The notes beneath the pieces were generated by a model, which saw nothing but the letters and a program-made list of their open reading frames with translations, was not told where the DNA came from and made no database searches. Position numbers and translations under genes: made by a program. A DNA stretch of 60,342 bases. It comes from Xenorhabdus lircayensis. Its GTDB lineage: Bacteria > Pseudomonadota > Gammaproteobacteria > Enterobacterales > Enterobacteriaceae. Location: positions 1 through 60,342 of the forward strand of contig NZ_JACOII010000061.1 of assembly GCF_016306625.1 (NCBI RefSeq), written 5' to 3'. Positions 27,123 through 36,386 of the stretch are shown here, one piece after another (positions within the stretch are counted from its first letter, which is position 1; each line of letters begins with the position of its first letter).

Positions 27123-29741
27123 TTAATCCATGAATTGGAATTGAAACTCACCTTGTTCGAGAGATACGTGTAACTGATGATATTGTTGATCATTCGCTCT
27201 GGCAGAAAGCAGGTGTTGACTGATTTGTGGCAGCAGGGTGTTGGTCAGGATGGCATCGACCATACGGCCACCTGATTCGATTTCTGTACATCGGGTAACG
27301 ATATATTTAACCATATCATCATCGAATGTGGCTGTAATATCATGATTTTCCAGTAAGCGTTTTTTAATTCGCCCCAATTGCAGATGAACGATGTTTGTCA
27401 TCACCTCATCACTCAATGGATAGTAAGGAATAACCAGCAACCGCCCCAATAAGGCCGCAGGAAACACGTCAAGCAACGGTTTTCGCAGTGCCGTACTGAG
27501 TTTTTCCGGGTCTGGGATAAGATCTTGCTGTATACATAGAGAACTGACTAAATCAGCCCCAACATTGGATGTCAGGATAATAATGGTGTTGCGAAAGTCG
27601 ATGTGGCGGCCTTCACCATCTTCCATCCAACCTTTGTCAAAAACCTGAAAGAAAATCTCATGAACATCTGGGTGGGCTTTTTCAATTTCATCCAGTAATA
27701 CCACGCTGTAAGGGCGACGGCGAACGGCTTCAGTCAACACACCTCCTTCACCATAACCTACGTAACCCGGTGGGGCACCTTTCAATGTGGATACGGTATG
27801 AGCTTCCTGAAATTCACTCATATTGATGGTGATCAGATTCTGTTCACCGCCATATAGCGTTTCTGCCAGTGCCAGAGCCGTTTCGGTTTTACCGACACCG
27901 GAGGGGCCACAGAGCATGAATACACCTACAGGTTTATTGGGATCATCTAATCTGGCCCGTGAAGTGCGTACCCGTTTAGCGATTGATTCCAAGGCGTGGT
28001 ACTGGCCGATGACACGTTGGTTGAGTGTATCAGCCAGCTGCAATACAGCATCAATTTCGTCTTTTACCATACGGCTGAGAGGAATCCCCGTCCAGTCTGA
28101 TACAACAGCGGAAATAACATTGCTGTCTACTGAGGCAAAGATAAGGGGAGTGTCTCCCTGCAAAGTTTTTAATTGCTGTTGTCGCTCTGTTAACTCCGTA
28201 TGAACTGTATTGATATCATCGAGCTGCTGTTCATGAAGCTGGGTTTGCAGGCGAATAATGTTGTCAATCAGAGCGAGTTCTTGTTGCCAGCAATTTTCCA
28301 GCTGGATCCGCTCTTCTTCCCATATGGATAGTTCATTGAGGATCGTTTCTGACCGCAGCCGATCGTCAATACCTACCTTAGACTCCCGTTCGACAATTTC
28401 TAATTCAATCTTCAATGCATCAATTTGATGGCGGCAATTTTCTAGTTGAGGTGGTTCGGCCTGTTGACTAATTGCAACTCTAGCGCAAGCTGTATCCAGT
28501 AAAGCCACCGCTTTATCGGGTAATTGACGGGCAGGAATATAGCGGTGGGAGAGACGCACCGCAGCTTCAACGGCTTCATCCAGTAAAAGGACACGGTGGT
28601 GTTTTTCCAGTGCACTTACTAAACTACGCAGCATCAGCAGCGCTTTGGTTTCATCTGGTTCATGAACTTGGACAACTTGAAAACGGCGAGTGAGGGCAGG
28701 ATCTTTTTCGATATATTTTTTGTATTCTGACCAAGTGGTGGCTCCTAGGGTTCGTAACTGACCTCGTGCTAATGCGGGTTTTAACAAATTGGCGGCATCG
28801 CCGGTTCCCTGTTGCCCGCCTGCACCAATCAGAGTATGAATTTCATCAATAAACAAAATGATGGGGATCGGGCTGGATTGCACTTCATCAATCACTTTAC
28901 GCAAGCGGGATTCGAATTCGCCCCTAACCCCTGCACCAGCCTGTAACATACCAATATCCAATAGCCAGAGTTGAACGTTTTGCAGAGGTGGGGGAACTTC
29001 GTTCGCCACAATCCGCAACGCCAACCCTTCAATGACAGCAGTCTTACCAACTCCAGCCTCACCTGTTAGCAGGGGATTATTTTGACGGCGGCGCATTAGA
29101 ATATCGATAATCTGGCGGATCTCCTCATCGCGCCCTGATACGGGGTCAATATCGCCAGAGCGGGCGCGGGCGGTCAGTTCTTGTCCGAATTGCCGCAAGG
29201 CACTGTCAGACGTTGATTGTGTTGTTGTCTGGGCATTTGGTGGTGATATGGCACTCTCTTGTGCTTCATCGCTGCTACCGCAGATAGCGTTGAAATTATC
29301 TAACAGAATATCTGTATTTATCCGATCAAACTGCGGGGAAATGGCTTTTAGGGTATTGCGGAGATTGAAGGTTTTTAACATACCAATCAGCCAATGCGCA
29401 CTGCGGAGCTTATCAACACCAAATTTCAGTGAACCATATACCCAGGCACGTTCTACGGCGCTGTCAATGTGTTCGGAGAGATCGGAAATTGTGCTGGCAC
29501 CGCGTGGCAGACGATCCAGTGCTGCGATAATATCTTTTGTCAGACTGGACTCATCCAGTGCAAAGTAACGGATTATTAATTGCAAATCACTGTTTTGCTG
29601 CTGCATGAGCTGGTGTAGCCAATGCACCAGTTCGACATAAGGATTACTGCGTAGTTTGCAGAATGTTGTGGCATTTTCCAGTGATGTGAATAATACACGA
29701 TTGAGTTTACCAAAGAGCGCAGAACGACTGATTTCTGACAT
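27123..29741 (-). CDS. tssH: T6SS disassembly ATPase ClpV (TssH)
   Basis: Hexameric AAA+ unfoldase that dismantles contracted TssB/TssC sheath for reuse. The product has 872 residues. N-terminal sheath-binding domain (about 1-155); first ATPase domain with Walker A GEAGVGKT (about 227-234) and Walker [11 protein letters not shown]; a coiled-coil middle domain (about 410-530); second ATPase domain with GPSGVGKT and [12 protein letters not shown]; and a C-terminal D2 small domain. The ATG at 29741 gives the family start [13 protein letters not shown]; a TTG at 29756 would add five residues. It is the last universal tss gene of the operon. Confidence 0.96.
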   Translation of the reverse strand: MSEISRSALFGKLNRVLFTSLENATTFCKLRSNPYVELVHWLHQLMQQQNSDLQLIIRYFALDESSLTKDIIAALDRLPRGASTISDLSEHIDSAVERAWVYGSLKFGVDKLRSAHWLIGMLKTFNLRNTLKAISPQFDRINTDILLDNFNAICGSSDEAQESAISPPNAQTTTQSTSDSALRQFGQELTARARSGDIDPVSGRDEEIRQIIDILMRRRQNNPLLTGEAGVGKTAVIEGLALRIVANEVPPPLQNVQLWLLDIGMLQAGAGVRGEFESRLRKVIDEVQSSPIPIILFIDEIHTLIGAGGQQGTGDAANLLKPALARGQLRTLGATTWSEYKKYIEKDPALTRRFQVVQVHEPDETKALLMLRSLVSALEKHHRVLLLDEAVEAAVRLSHRYIPARQLPDKAVALLDTACARVAISQQAEPPQLENCRHQIDALKIELEIVERESKVGIDDRLRSETILNELSIWEEERIQLENCWQQELALIDNIIRLQTQLHEQQLDDINTVHTELTERQQQLKTLQGDTPLIFASVDSNVISAVVSDWTGIPLSRMVKDEIDAVLQLADTLNQRVIGQYHALESIAKRVRTSRARLDDPNKPVGVFMLCGPSGVGKTETALALAETLYGGEQNLITINMSEFQEAHTVSTLKGAPPGYVGYGEGGVLTEAVRRRPYSVVLLDEIEKAHPDVHEIFFQVFDKGWMEDGEGRHIDFRNTIIILTSNVGADLVSSLCIQQDLIPDPEKLSTALRKPLLDVFPAALLGRLLVIPYYPLSDEVMTNIVHLQLGRIKKRLLENHDITATFDDDMVKYIVTRCTEIESGGRMVDAILTNTLLPQISQHLLSARANDQQYHQLHVSLEQGEFQFQFMD

Positions 29742-29798
29742 AAGCGTAACCCGCAATAGTTGTGTTTATGGGAGAATTTATCTAGAGGCTAATGGTTT

Positions 29799-30869
29799 TT
29801 AATTCGTTCTGGAGGGTTCTGGGTTGTAGATTAAATCATCATAATGGGTTGGTCTGGTAGCTTGTCCAATCCAGCTACTCAGACCCAATTTTACCGTTTC
29901 CGACAAATGCATTTCTGTTATGGCTGATTTATCAAGTATCAATTTGATATCCCATGCGTACTCAATACCTAGATATTGATAAACCCAATCACGAAGTTGT
30001 TGTAATTTGGGTTGCCCTGGCAGAAACATGACATATTCTGCTCGTGTTAATGGCCCCAGTTCAATGCGGAACTTGTGTTGAATATCGTATACCGCAATAC
30101 CTAAAAATGCTGATTTACCTAAACGGGGCATATAACGTCCCGCTTTCAATCGAGCTTGATCCTGCGTTTCGGTTTTCAGCCACTGTGGAATATTCTGGAT
30201 GACTTTTACGGGCACCTTGAAATAAAAGAACAGGATTTTTTCTAGCCCTTTTGCACTATGCCCTTGACGGAAAAGATGACCAGCCAGAGCGTAACGGGCA
30301 TGGTTGCCTATGCTAGCGTGGTTACTGATAGACTCAATATTCTGTTGAGCTGGCAATCCCATGCCTATCAGACAGGCTAAATAATGGCAAAATTGCTGGT
30401 TATCTGGCCGATCCAGCGATGATGTGGGCTGTGCATTGGCCCACGCACGGTAGAACAGGAGTATCAGTCGATGGTGGAATAAATTAGCAAAGGCGTCCAA
30501 CGTAGTATCATGATAATTATACTTCCGTGAATAGACATATTCGGTTAGATGCAGTGGCAATGGCCCATTGGGGCCAAATAACCCGAAACTATAAATAATA
30601 ATTTCATACAGTGTCGAATTTTCCCGTTTTTGAGCTTCTGAAATCGTGGAGGGCGCGAATGCCATTGAAGCTTTTTGTCCTAAGCGCAAAGGGTCATATC
30701 GCGGTAATGGTGCAGTCCCCAGCCTATAATACTCTCCGTATTGGGCGTCGATCCGACGCAGGGTCTGGAATAAATCGAATTGCCAGGGTGTTTGAGAGAG
30801 TTGTTGCCAGAAATTATCTGGTAAACGGCATACACGATGAATGGCAATGACATCTGTCTTCATATTCAT
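29799..30869 (-). CDS. tssG: T6SS baseplate protein TssG
   Basis: Baseplate wedge component that pairs with TssF and TssE. It has 356 residues of the ImpH/VasB family; typical are PWQFDLFQTLRRID at the start, FGLFGPNGPLPLHLTEYV, DAFANLFHHRLILLFYRAWA, and the late LGPLTRAEYVMFLPG. A second in-frame ATG (30863) is an alternative start. It lies 33 bases downstream of tssF. Confidence 0.95.
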   Translation of the reverse strand: MNMKTDVIAIHRVCRLPDNFWQQLSQTPWQFDLFQTLRRIDAQYGEYYRLGTAPLPRYDPLRLGQKASMAFAPSTISEAQKRENSTLYEIIIYSFGLFGPNGPLPLHLTEYVYSRKYNYHDTTLDAFANLFHHRLILLFYRAWANAQPTSSLDRPDNQQFCHYLACLIGMGLPAQQNIESISNHASIGNHARYALAGHLFRQGHSAKGLEKILFFYFKVPVKVIQNIPQWLKTETQDQARLKAGRYMPRLGKSAFLGIAVYDIQHKFRIELGPLTRAEYVMFLPGQPKLQQLRDWVYQYLGIEYAWDIKLILDKSAITEMHLSETVKLGLSSWIGQATRPTHYDDLIYNPEPSRTN

Positions 30870-30902
30870 ATGTATCTTTTATATAACTCTTATTATTCAT
30901 TC

Positions 30903-32777
30903 TTATATTAATTTCTTGTTGCCCATGCGGGCAGGCCAGAAACCAATCTGCCCACGTTGTTGACTATGCAGTGTCATTTCAATAAATGAATTCATGGTCA
31001 CCAGACGTGAGAATAATTTTTCCAGCACACTGCCTAGAAGCCATGAACCGGAACCTGCAAACTCCTGTTCATCGACTTCCAGCTTAATGCCAACGCCACG
31101 GGCAAAAACGATGGGACCTGGTTCGGGTACTCTGCGATAGATTTCCTTTAATGAGCAGTGACGTATTCCGCTGATCTGACGTGCCACTGCGGGTTCAGCA
31201 AGGTTGGCATAGAGACTTAATAATTGTCGTAGTGCCTGAGTGCCTTCTTTTTCATCTTTATCCATAAAATTCATATGGTTAATTTGAAGTTGGCTAATTA
31301 ATTTCCATGACGTTGAATCTTCTGCCAGAGCAGGGTGTGGGATAGTTGGCCTTTTAAGAAACACAATCTGACTGATGGGAATGGAATCCAGCATGGCAAA
31401 ACTGTTGATATCCTGTTGTCGTAACATTGCCGGTAAATCGCGGTTAGTACACATAACATCGGCACTCAGATATTTTAATGTGTTAGGCCATGGGGAATGA
31501 TGTTCATCAACAATTGAGATGAATGTTTCTGTACCTATATAGCTGGTACGGGTTCCATAGTGATGATCATGTTCAGACAAAATACGGGGATCACGACGCA
31601 GTGAGAAGTAAGCACCATAATTGCCCTTATCATCACTGTTAGTTGACCAAAAAGGGCGAAATATCTGTTCTTCTTTGTGTTGTGCATCAGCACCGTGCAG
31701 GCGTTGTACAGAAAAAATTTCGTAATCCCGTGGACGGATGTTATCTGCGACCAGATGATATTCATTGGTGCTTTCATCAATGGTGACTCGTTCGGTCACT
31801 TTGGGGAACAGGTTAATCACGGGAGTACAGTTCAAAGCCAGATAGGAAATATCGACCAGACTTTCTAAAACACTATCGGTTTTGTCCAAAAGTAGGATCA
31901 GTTCAAATTCATTATCTTTTGGGGTTTGCCCTAGTAAAGATTGCATACCACGAATACTGAAAAATCGGAAACGTGCCGGAAAGGCAAAATACTCTTGGAC
32001 TTGGCGATAGCCGCTGAAATTACGGGGATTATTGGGCAAAAGTGCCTGATCATCATCAAAGCCCTCATGATGTGGTGAAATATCAGGCAATACCTGATAT
32101 TGCGGAGTGGCCCCCAGAGTTTGGCATACCATGCCAACAGAATGCTCCATAATCAGTTCCAGCAATTTTTGGGACTGAATATCTGGCCCTGAAAGAAAGA
32201 ATGTGAGTTTGTTCAGATCCAGATCATTGAGGAAAAACTTTCCCTTACAGGTAAGGTGGATCCGCAATGCACTGACAGCACCATATTGGTGAAGGTTTAA
32301 TCCCACAAGAGGAATATTGGCGGGGATCTTGCCAAGCTCCACTTTTTGCAAATTCAGTGGCTGTAAAATCACATCCTGAGCGGTGGAATATTGAAAAGTA
32401 ATACCATCTTTCTTCAGTGTCTGGCAGAGCATGATGGTACCGCGTGGCACTAGAAAACCGTGGCTGATGTCTCCTTTACTCATGTCTGGCTGGAGTTCTG
32501 TAATCGCCATTGAGGGAGTAGGGGCCAGATAGTTGGGATATAGCATCTCCAGTAAGTGCTGGGAAAAATGTTGAAACTCGGCATCCATTTTTAATTGGAT
32601 GCGGGAAGTTAGGAAAGCAAAACCTTCCATTAGGCGTTCAACATAGGGATCGGTGACTTCAATACCGTGCATTCCCAAACGGTTGGCAACTTTAGGGTAG
32701 CGTTCAGCAAATTCTTTGCCCATTTCACGCAAATACACCAGCTCACGGTTATAATACTCCAACAGCTTACTGTCCAT
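30903..32777 (-). CDS. tssF: T6SS baseplate protein TssF
   Basis: Largest baseplate wedge protein (ImpG/VasA family), 624 residues. The N-terminus MDSKLLEYYNRELVYLREMG and the following ERYPKVANRLGM and DPYVERLMEGFAFLTSRIQLKMDAEF are diagnostic for the family. It associates with TssG in a 2:1 complex around the TssK/VgrG hub. It is 17 bases after tssE in the same operon. Confidence 0.96.
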   Translation of the reverse strand: MDSKLLEYYNRELVYLREMGKEFAERYPKVANRLGMHGIEVTDPYVERLMEGFAFLTSRIQLKMDAEFQHFSQHLLEMLYPNYLAPTPSMAITELQPDMSKGDISHGFLVPRGTIMLCQTLKKDGITFQYSTAQDVILQPLNLQKVELGKIPANIPLVGLNLHQYGAVSALRIHLTCKGKFFLNDLDLNKLTFFLSGPDIQSQKLLELIMEHSVGMVCQTLGATPQYQVLPDISPHHEGFDDDQALLPNNPRNFSGYRQVQEYFAFPARFRFFSIRGMQSLLGQTPKDNEFELILLLDKTDSVLESLVDISYLALNCTPVINLFPKVTERVTIDESTNEYHLVADNIRPRDYEIFSVQRLHGADAQHKEEQIFRPFWSTNSDDKGNYGAYFSLRRDPRILSEHDHHYGTRTSYIGTETFISIVDEHHSPWPNTLKYLSADVMCTNRDLPAMLRQQDINSFAMLDSIPISQIVFLKRPTIPHPALAEDSTSWKLISQLQINHMNFMDKDEKEGTQALRQLLSLYANLAEPAVARQISGIRHCSLKEIYRRVPEPGPIVFARGVGIKLEVDEQEFAGSGSWLLGSVLEKLFSRLVTMNSFIEMTLHSQQRGQIGFWPARMGNKKLI

Positions 32778-32794
32778 AATCTCCCTCGTATTTT

Positions 32795-33349
32795 TTATCC
32801 AGCTTCTTTCATGGTGAAATAACCGTGTTCCAGATCAATATCACTACGGAACAGGAATTCAAGTGGCCAAGGAATACACCACAAAAAACCTTTTATTTCG
32901 ATGGATAATATATTGTATAGCGATAGTGAATTTATATCGGAAATACAACTCACCTGAAGTTCATCGGGAAGGATGCGTGGTTCAAAAACATGAATCGTGT
33001 TAATGATGTTATTTTGGATATCATTCCATTCGATATCAGACATATTTTTACCAGCCAAGGGTGTTATGCCAAAGTTATAAGTGGAGTGACGTATCTCCGG
33101 AAAAGAGGAAAGATCTTGATTAGATTCTCTATTGATGCTGTTGAGCAGCCACTGCAAATCTCGCAGTACATTTTGCCGCAGAGCGTTGTGTGACAATAGA
33201 TAGTTGCTAACGACTTCTTTTTTTTTATCAGGTTCGTTATCGGTGAGCCTGTCCAGCAAAGAAGGCAGCATTCTATCTTTGGCTGTTATGCGTGCGGGTG
33301 GCCTACGACTACGATAACCGCCATATAGCATAGTTATATTGTCATTCAT
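32795..33349 (-). CDS. tssE: T6SS baseplate protein TssE (gp25-like)
   Basis: gp25-like wedge protein that nucleates sheath polymerisation. It has 184 residues; the gp25 core covers about 60-170 (NYLLSHNALRQNVLRDLQWLLNS..., HSTYNFGITPLAGKNM, IQNNIINTIHVFEPRI). In place of the usual EPR motif it reads HVFEPRI, so the E-P-R residues are intact. It is the first of the tssEFG-clpV-kinase block behind fha. Confidence 0.93.
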   Translation of the reverse strand: MNDNITMLYGGYRSRRPPARITAKDRMLPSLLDRLTDNEPDKKKEVVSNYLLSHNALRQNVLRDLQWLLNSINRESNQDLSSFPEIRHSTYNFGITPLAGKNMSDIEWNDIQNNIINTIHVFEPRILPDELQVSCISDINSLSLYNILSIEIKGFLWCIPWPLEFLFRSDIDLEHGYFTMKEAG

Positions 33350-33432
33350 TGGTCACCTATTAGGTATTATGATTATGGGCAATGGTGATTGATAGGGTGA
33401 AAAGGTGGTAGGAATGGACTCTTAATGTTTTT

Positions 33433-35148
33433 TTATTTTTTTGATTTATTTTGAGAATCTTTATATTGATTTATTTCTGCTTCATAAGTTTGCCAAAAGT
33501 TCTCACCAAACAGGGGATAACTTTGTTCAGGTTTATTGACAGTTTTCTGATAACTTTGGATGAGATAATCCCATAAAGAGGCTTTATAGGTTGATGATAA
33601 TGACAAGCGAGGAAGCCCACCTTCTTCACGTGCTTTTTGCTCAATAATGGTGGGTTCGAATGATTGTAAGATGTCTGTTGCGATGGTACGTAACCCTGCA
33701 ATCATACCTAATTGATGTGCTTGCAACTCGATTAAAATATCTCGCGTTGCCTGTTCTGGTGACATAAATCCCGGCATCTGGTTACCAAACATTTGAACCA
33801 GTACAGCCTGACCAGAAGGGAGAAGTTTAAACGGATTGTTAGCATCCACCAGAATCTGGGTCATGTCTGTATCAGCTTCGTGTTTCAGCAGAGTGCGTGA
33901 AGCATTGAGCGCCATAATACCTTGGGATAACTGGCTGAGTAATTTCCCCAATTGATACATCGCATGTTCATCAAATTGTGGCCTTTGGATATGGTTGAGT
34001 CCCATACCATCCAGTAAGGCTGCCAATAGTTTACCCTCTAATTTAACCCCCTCTGTTGGGTGAGAATTAGGTGTATATTTAATTGTAATTGGGTCAATAT
34101 CAAGACGCTCATAGGCACGGTTACCATTATTCTTATTACGAAAAGGTGGATTACTGGCACTGTACTGGTGCTTAACTGGGTCCGTAGAGCTTCGGGTTGT
34201 TTCTTCTGTTGCGAAGAGTGAGGGCAAGGGAGAAGAAGATTCCTGAGTAAAGTATAGTGAATTATCCTGACCGGGTCTTTCTTGTAGTTCAGAAATAGCC
34301 GCTTCATCCGGAGCTACCAGAGGTTCAGCATTATTCAGCATCAAATTCAGGGGATCATCATTTTTAAGACTCTGTGCATGCTTATCGGAAAATAGTGCCA
34401 GTGGATCAACTTCCCATTTATCACTCCGATTACCATATTGATTGTTCTGCTGTAATAATGTACTGGGCGTGCTGTCATTCAGAATATTTTCCTGCTGGAA
34501 ATCAGTATCTGAAGTAAACATCGTAATAGGATCGGTGGCACGGAATTGCAGAGTATCAAGGTCAATCGTTGTCTCCATTTGTTCGAGTGGATTAATGGGA
34601 TTGCGTTCCTGATGTTGCTGAGGCTTTATTAGCGGATTATTGTCATGCAATTCCTGAGATATCTGTTGGTTTTTTTGCGTCGATGTTGTTGATGTTGATG
34701 TTACATCGGGCGCGGTAAAAATATTTTCCAATCCCTCCCAGACTGCACTGGGGATTTCCTCAGGTTTGCTGGTGGGTGTTTGTGTCGTATTGAGAACGCG
34801 AGTTGTAGCCGAAGGTGGAACACTTTGGTCGATATTAATGACTTGAATTTGGTAATCACCAATATTCAGCACATCACCATCACGAACTTCAATCTGACGG
34901 TCGGGAGCCATAGGTATTGTGTTCAGCAAAATCTCAGAGGCAGCCCCACGATTGGTAATGCGGCATTCGCCATCGGCAGAAATGGAGACAATCGCTTGTG
35001 AACGGGCTATAGCTTGATCTTCATCGGGCAGAACCCAATTATTGTCCGTACTGCGGCCGATAGTGCCACCAGGTGGAGAAAAGTCACAACTCAGTTGTGG
35101 CGGCTGGTTTGTACCGATATTTTTAACAATGGTGAATCGCATAACCAT
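33433..35148 (-). CDS. tagH: T6SS FHA-domain protein Fha (TagH)
   Basis: Forkhead-associated protein that reads phospho-threonine and promotes T6SS assembly after kinase action. The product has 571 residues: FHA domain at about 1-105 (GTIGRSTDNNWVLPD carries the G-R-S core; residues SRSQAIVS-like follow as ARSQAIVS), a long, polar, low-complexity linker (about 115-365), and a C-terminal type-VI FHA domain (about 370-560; LLAALLDGMGL, FNPFKLLPSGQAVLVQMFG-like segment, DILIELQAHQLGMIAGLR). The kinase at 26168 is the likely partner. The start lies directly after a duplicated leader that carries the ribosome site. Confidence 0.93.
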   Translation of the reverse strand: MVMRFTIVKNIGTNQPPQLSCDFSPPGGTIGRSTDNNWVLPDEDQAIARSQAIVSISADGECRITNRGAASEILLNTIPMAPDRQIEVRDGDVLNIGDYQIQVINIDQSVPPSATTRVLNTTQTPTSKPEEIPSAVWEGLENIFTAPDVTSTSTTSTQKNQQISQELHDNNPLIKPQQHQERNPINPLEQMETTIDLDTLQFRATDPITMFTSDTDFQQENILNDSTPSTLLQQNNQYGNRSDKWEVDPLALFSDKHAQSLKNDDPLNLMLNNAEPLVAPDEAAISELQERPGQDNSLYFTQESSSPLPSLFATEETTRSSTDPVKHQYSASNPPFRNKNNGNRAYERLDIDPITIKYTPNSHPTEGVKLEGKLLAALLDGMGLNHIQRPQFDEHAMYQLGKLLSQLSQGIMALNASRTLLKHEADTDMTQILVDANNPFKLLPSGQAVLVQMFGNQMPGFMSPEQATRDILIELQAHQLGMIAGLRTIATDILQSFEPTIIEQKAREEGGLPRLSLSSTYKASLWDYLIQSYQKTVNKPEQSYPLFGENFWQTYEAEINQYKDSQNKSKK

Positions 35149-35149
35149 G

Positions 35150-35187
35150 GATACCTATTGTTGATATAGATGCCTATTGTTGATAAA
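35150..35187. repeat. Tandem 19-base duplication before fha
   Basis: gatacctattgttgatata (35150-35168) and gatgcctattgttgataaa (35169-35187) are adjacent copies with two differences. On the coding (minus) strand each contains AATAGG, so the fha ribosome-binding region is doubled. Confidence 0.7.
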
Positions 35188-35188
35188 G

Positions 35189-35218
35189 ATAACCTCCCTT
35201 TTGAAATAGGGAGGTTAT
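35189..35218 (-). terminator. Strong hairpin inside the T6SS operon, between hcp and fha
   Basis: Perfect 11-base-pair stem, ataacctccct (35189-35199) with agggaggttat (35208-35218), and eight-base loop. On the minus strand CTTTATC follows, a poor U-run, so partial termination or 3'-end protection of the abundant hcp transcript is likelier than a full stop. Confidence 0.65.
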
Positions 35219-35244
35219 TACTGACATTATTATTTTTGTGTTCA

Positions 35245-35739
35245 TTAACTAATTTTCTTAGTGGCAACATTATAACCGCAAGAAACTGAAGCATCTGGAG
35301 TGCCATCAAATTTTTGGCCAGTATAGGTTTCTAGGTATTGTTCAAAACTTAACTTGATAAATATGCTATTGCTGCTGCCAAATGCATCGTAAGTTGTATT
35401 ACATGCAGTAATAAGTACATTCGTCATCGTAAACACATGAAATGCTTCTTCTTCATCCTTACTTGATGATCTTAATATATCCAATTTGGCTTCTTGAATA
35501 TGTTTTCCCTTTATTAAATAATCACGCAAGGCAGTGCTGGATTTATCATACAATATTTGAATTATCATTTCACCTATGTAAGGCGTACCTGCGCATAGTC
35601 CTTTTTTCTGGGTCATACTTGCTGAATTGGTTATAATATGATCCATTGTTAAAATAGTTATGCAATCTACATATTTGGTGTGTTTGGATTCACCTTTAAT
35701 ATCTTTTATTTTTAAATAACCGCTGGTTAATTCGCTCAT
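35245..35739 (-). CDS. hcp: T6SS tube protein Hcp, second copy (TssD)
   Basis: Hexameric ring protein that stacks into the inner tube and can carry small effectors. The product has 164 residues of the Hcp family: GYLKIKDIKGESKHTKY at the start, KSSTALRDYLIKGKHIQEAKLDIL in the middle and EQYLETYTGQKFDGTPDAS near the C-terminus. It is clearly diverged from the copy at 35783 (shared family residues, but different loops), so it is a paralogue and not a recent duplicate. No C-terminal toxin extension is present. Confidence 0.93.
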   Translation of the reverse strand: MSELTSGYLKIKDIKGESKHTKYVDCITILTMDHIITNSASMTQKKGLCAGTPYIGEMIIQILYDKSSTALRDYLIKGKHIQEAKLDILRSSSKDEEEAFHVFTMTNVLITACNTTYDAFGSSNSIFIKLSFEQYLETYTGQKFDGTPDASVSCGYNVATKKIS

Positions 35740-35742
35740 AAT

Positions 35743-35774
35743 TAATGTCTCTTTTAATTAATGTCACTTTTAAT
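35743..35774. repeat. Tandem 16-base duplication before the second hcp
   Basis: taatgtctcttttaat (35743-35758) and taatgtcacttttaat (35759-35774) differ by one base. They lie in the 43-base gap between the two hcp genes and on the minus strand provide two AAAAG(A/T)GA segments that could act as ribosome sites. Confidence 0.65.
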
Positions 35775-35782
35775 TAAGTTAA

Positions 35783-36268
35783 TCAAGTAATTTCGTTAGT
35801 GTAACGATCATAACCATGTTTAATTGCAGCATCAGCAGTACCATCGGCTTTTTGCCCTGTGTATGTCTCTTCGTATTTTTCGAAGTCTATTCCAAGCTGG
35901 CAATAAGAGTAATTAAGGCTAATACTTATACTACTATAGACAATCAAGGCATTTGTCAGCACAATTTTCTGCCATACTATATCTTTTGCTTCCCCCCTTT
36001 TCATTATTTCTATTGTCGTTGTTTTAATGTGCTTTCCTTCTAATAGAAATTTACGCATTGTGATGTAAGCTTTTTCGAGTTCGAACGCTATCCGGATTTC
36101 ATCTATTTGTGGTGTTCCAGCACTCAGACCAGAAACACCATCTATACTTGAGGGATTTATAGTCTGAATACCAATATTACTAAAACCTGTCCAGTTGGTA
36201 TGTTTTGAATCTCCGGATTCGCCTTCAATACCCTCAAACTGAATATACCCATAATTAGCTTCAGTCAT
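35783..36268 (-). CDS. hcp: T6SS tube protein Hcp, first copy (TssD)
   Basis: Hcp-family protein of 161 residues: GYIQFEGIEGESGDSKHTNW, KAYITMRKFLLEGKHIKTTTIEIM and YEETYTGQKADGTADAAIKHGYD. The order of conserved segments matches the second hcp and P. aeruginosa Hcp1 (ending ...KADGAKDGG...YGW). Two different hcp genes in one operon suggest mixed or alternative tubes, each perhaps with its own cargo. A 118-base gap precedes it after tssC. Confidence 0.93.
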   Translation of the reverse strand: MTEANYGYIQFEGIEGESGDSKHTNWTGFSNIGIQTINPSSIDGVSGLSAGTPQIDEIRIAFELEKAYITMRKFLLEGKHIKTTTIEIMKRGEAKDIVWQKIVLTNALIVYSSISISLNYSYCQLGIDFEKYEETYTGQKADGTADAAIKHGYDRYTNEIT

Positions 36269-36386
36269 AATTTACTCCGATTGAATGAGCAATATATAAA
36301 TAATACATATTCTGAAATTATGTATAGAATGGTATTGCAAATGAATTTCATTACAAAATAAATATTGATATGTGGTCTGCTCTATT

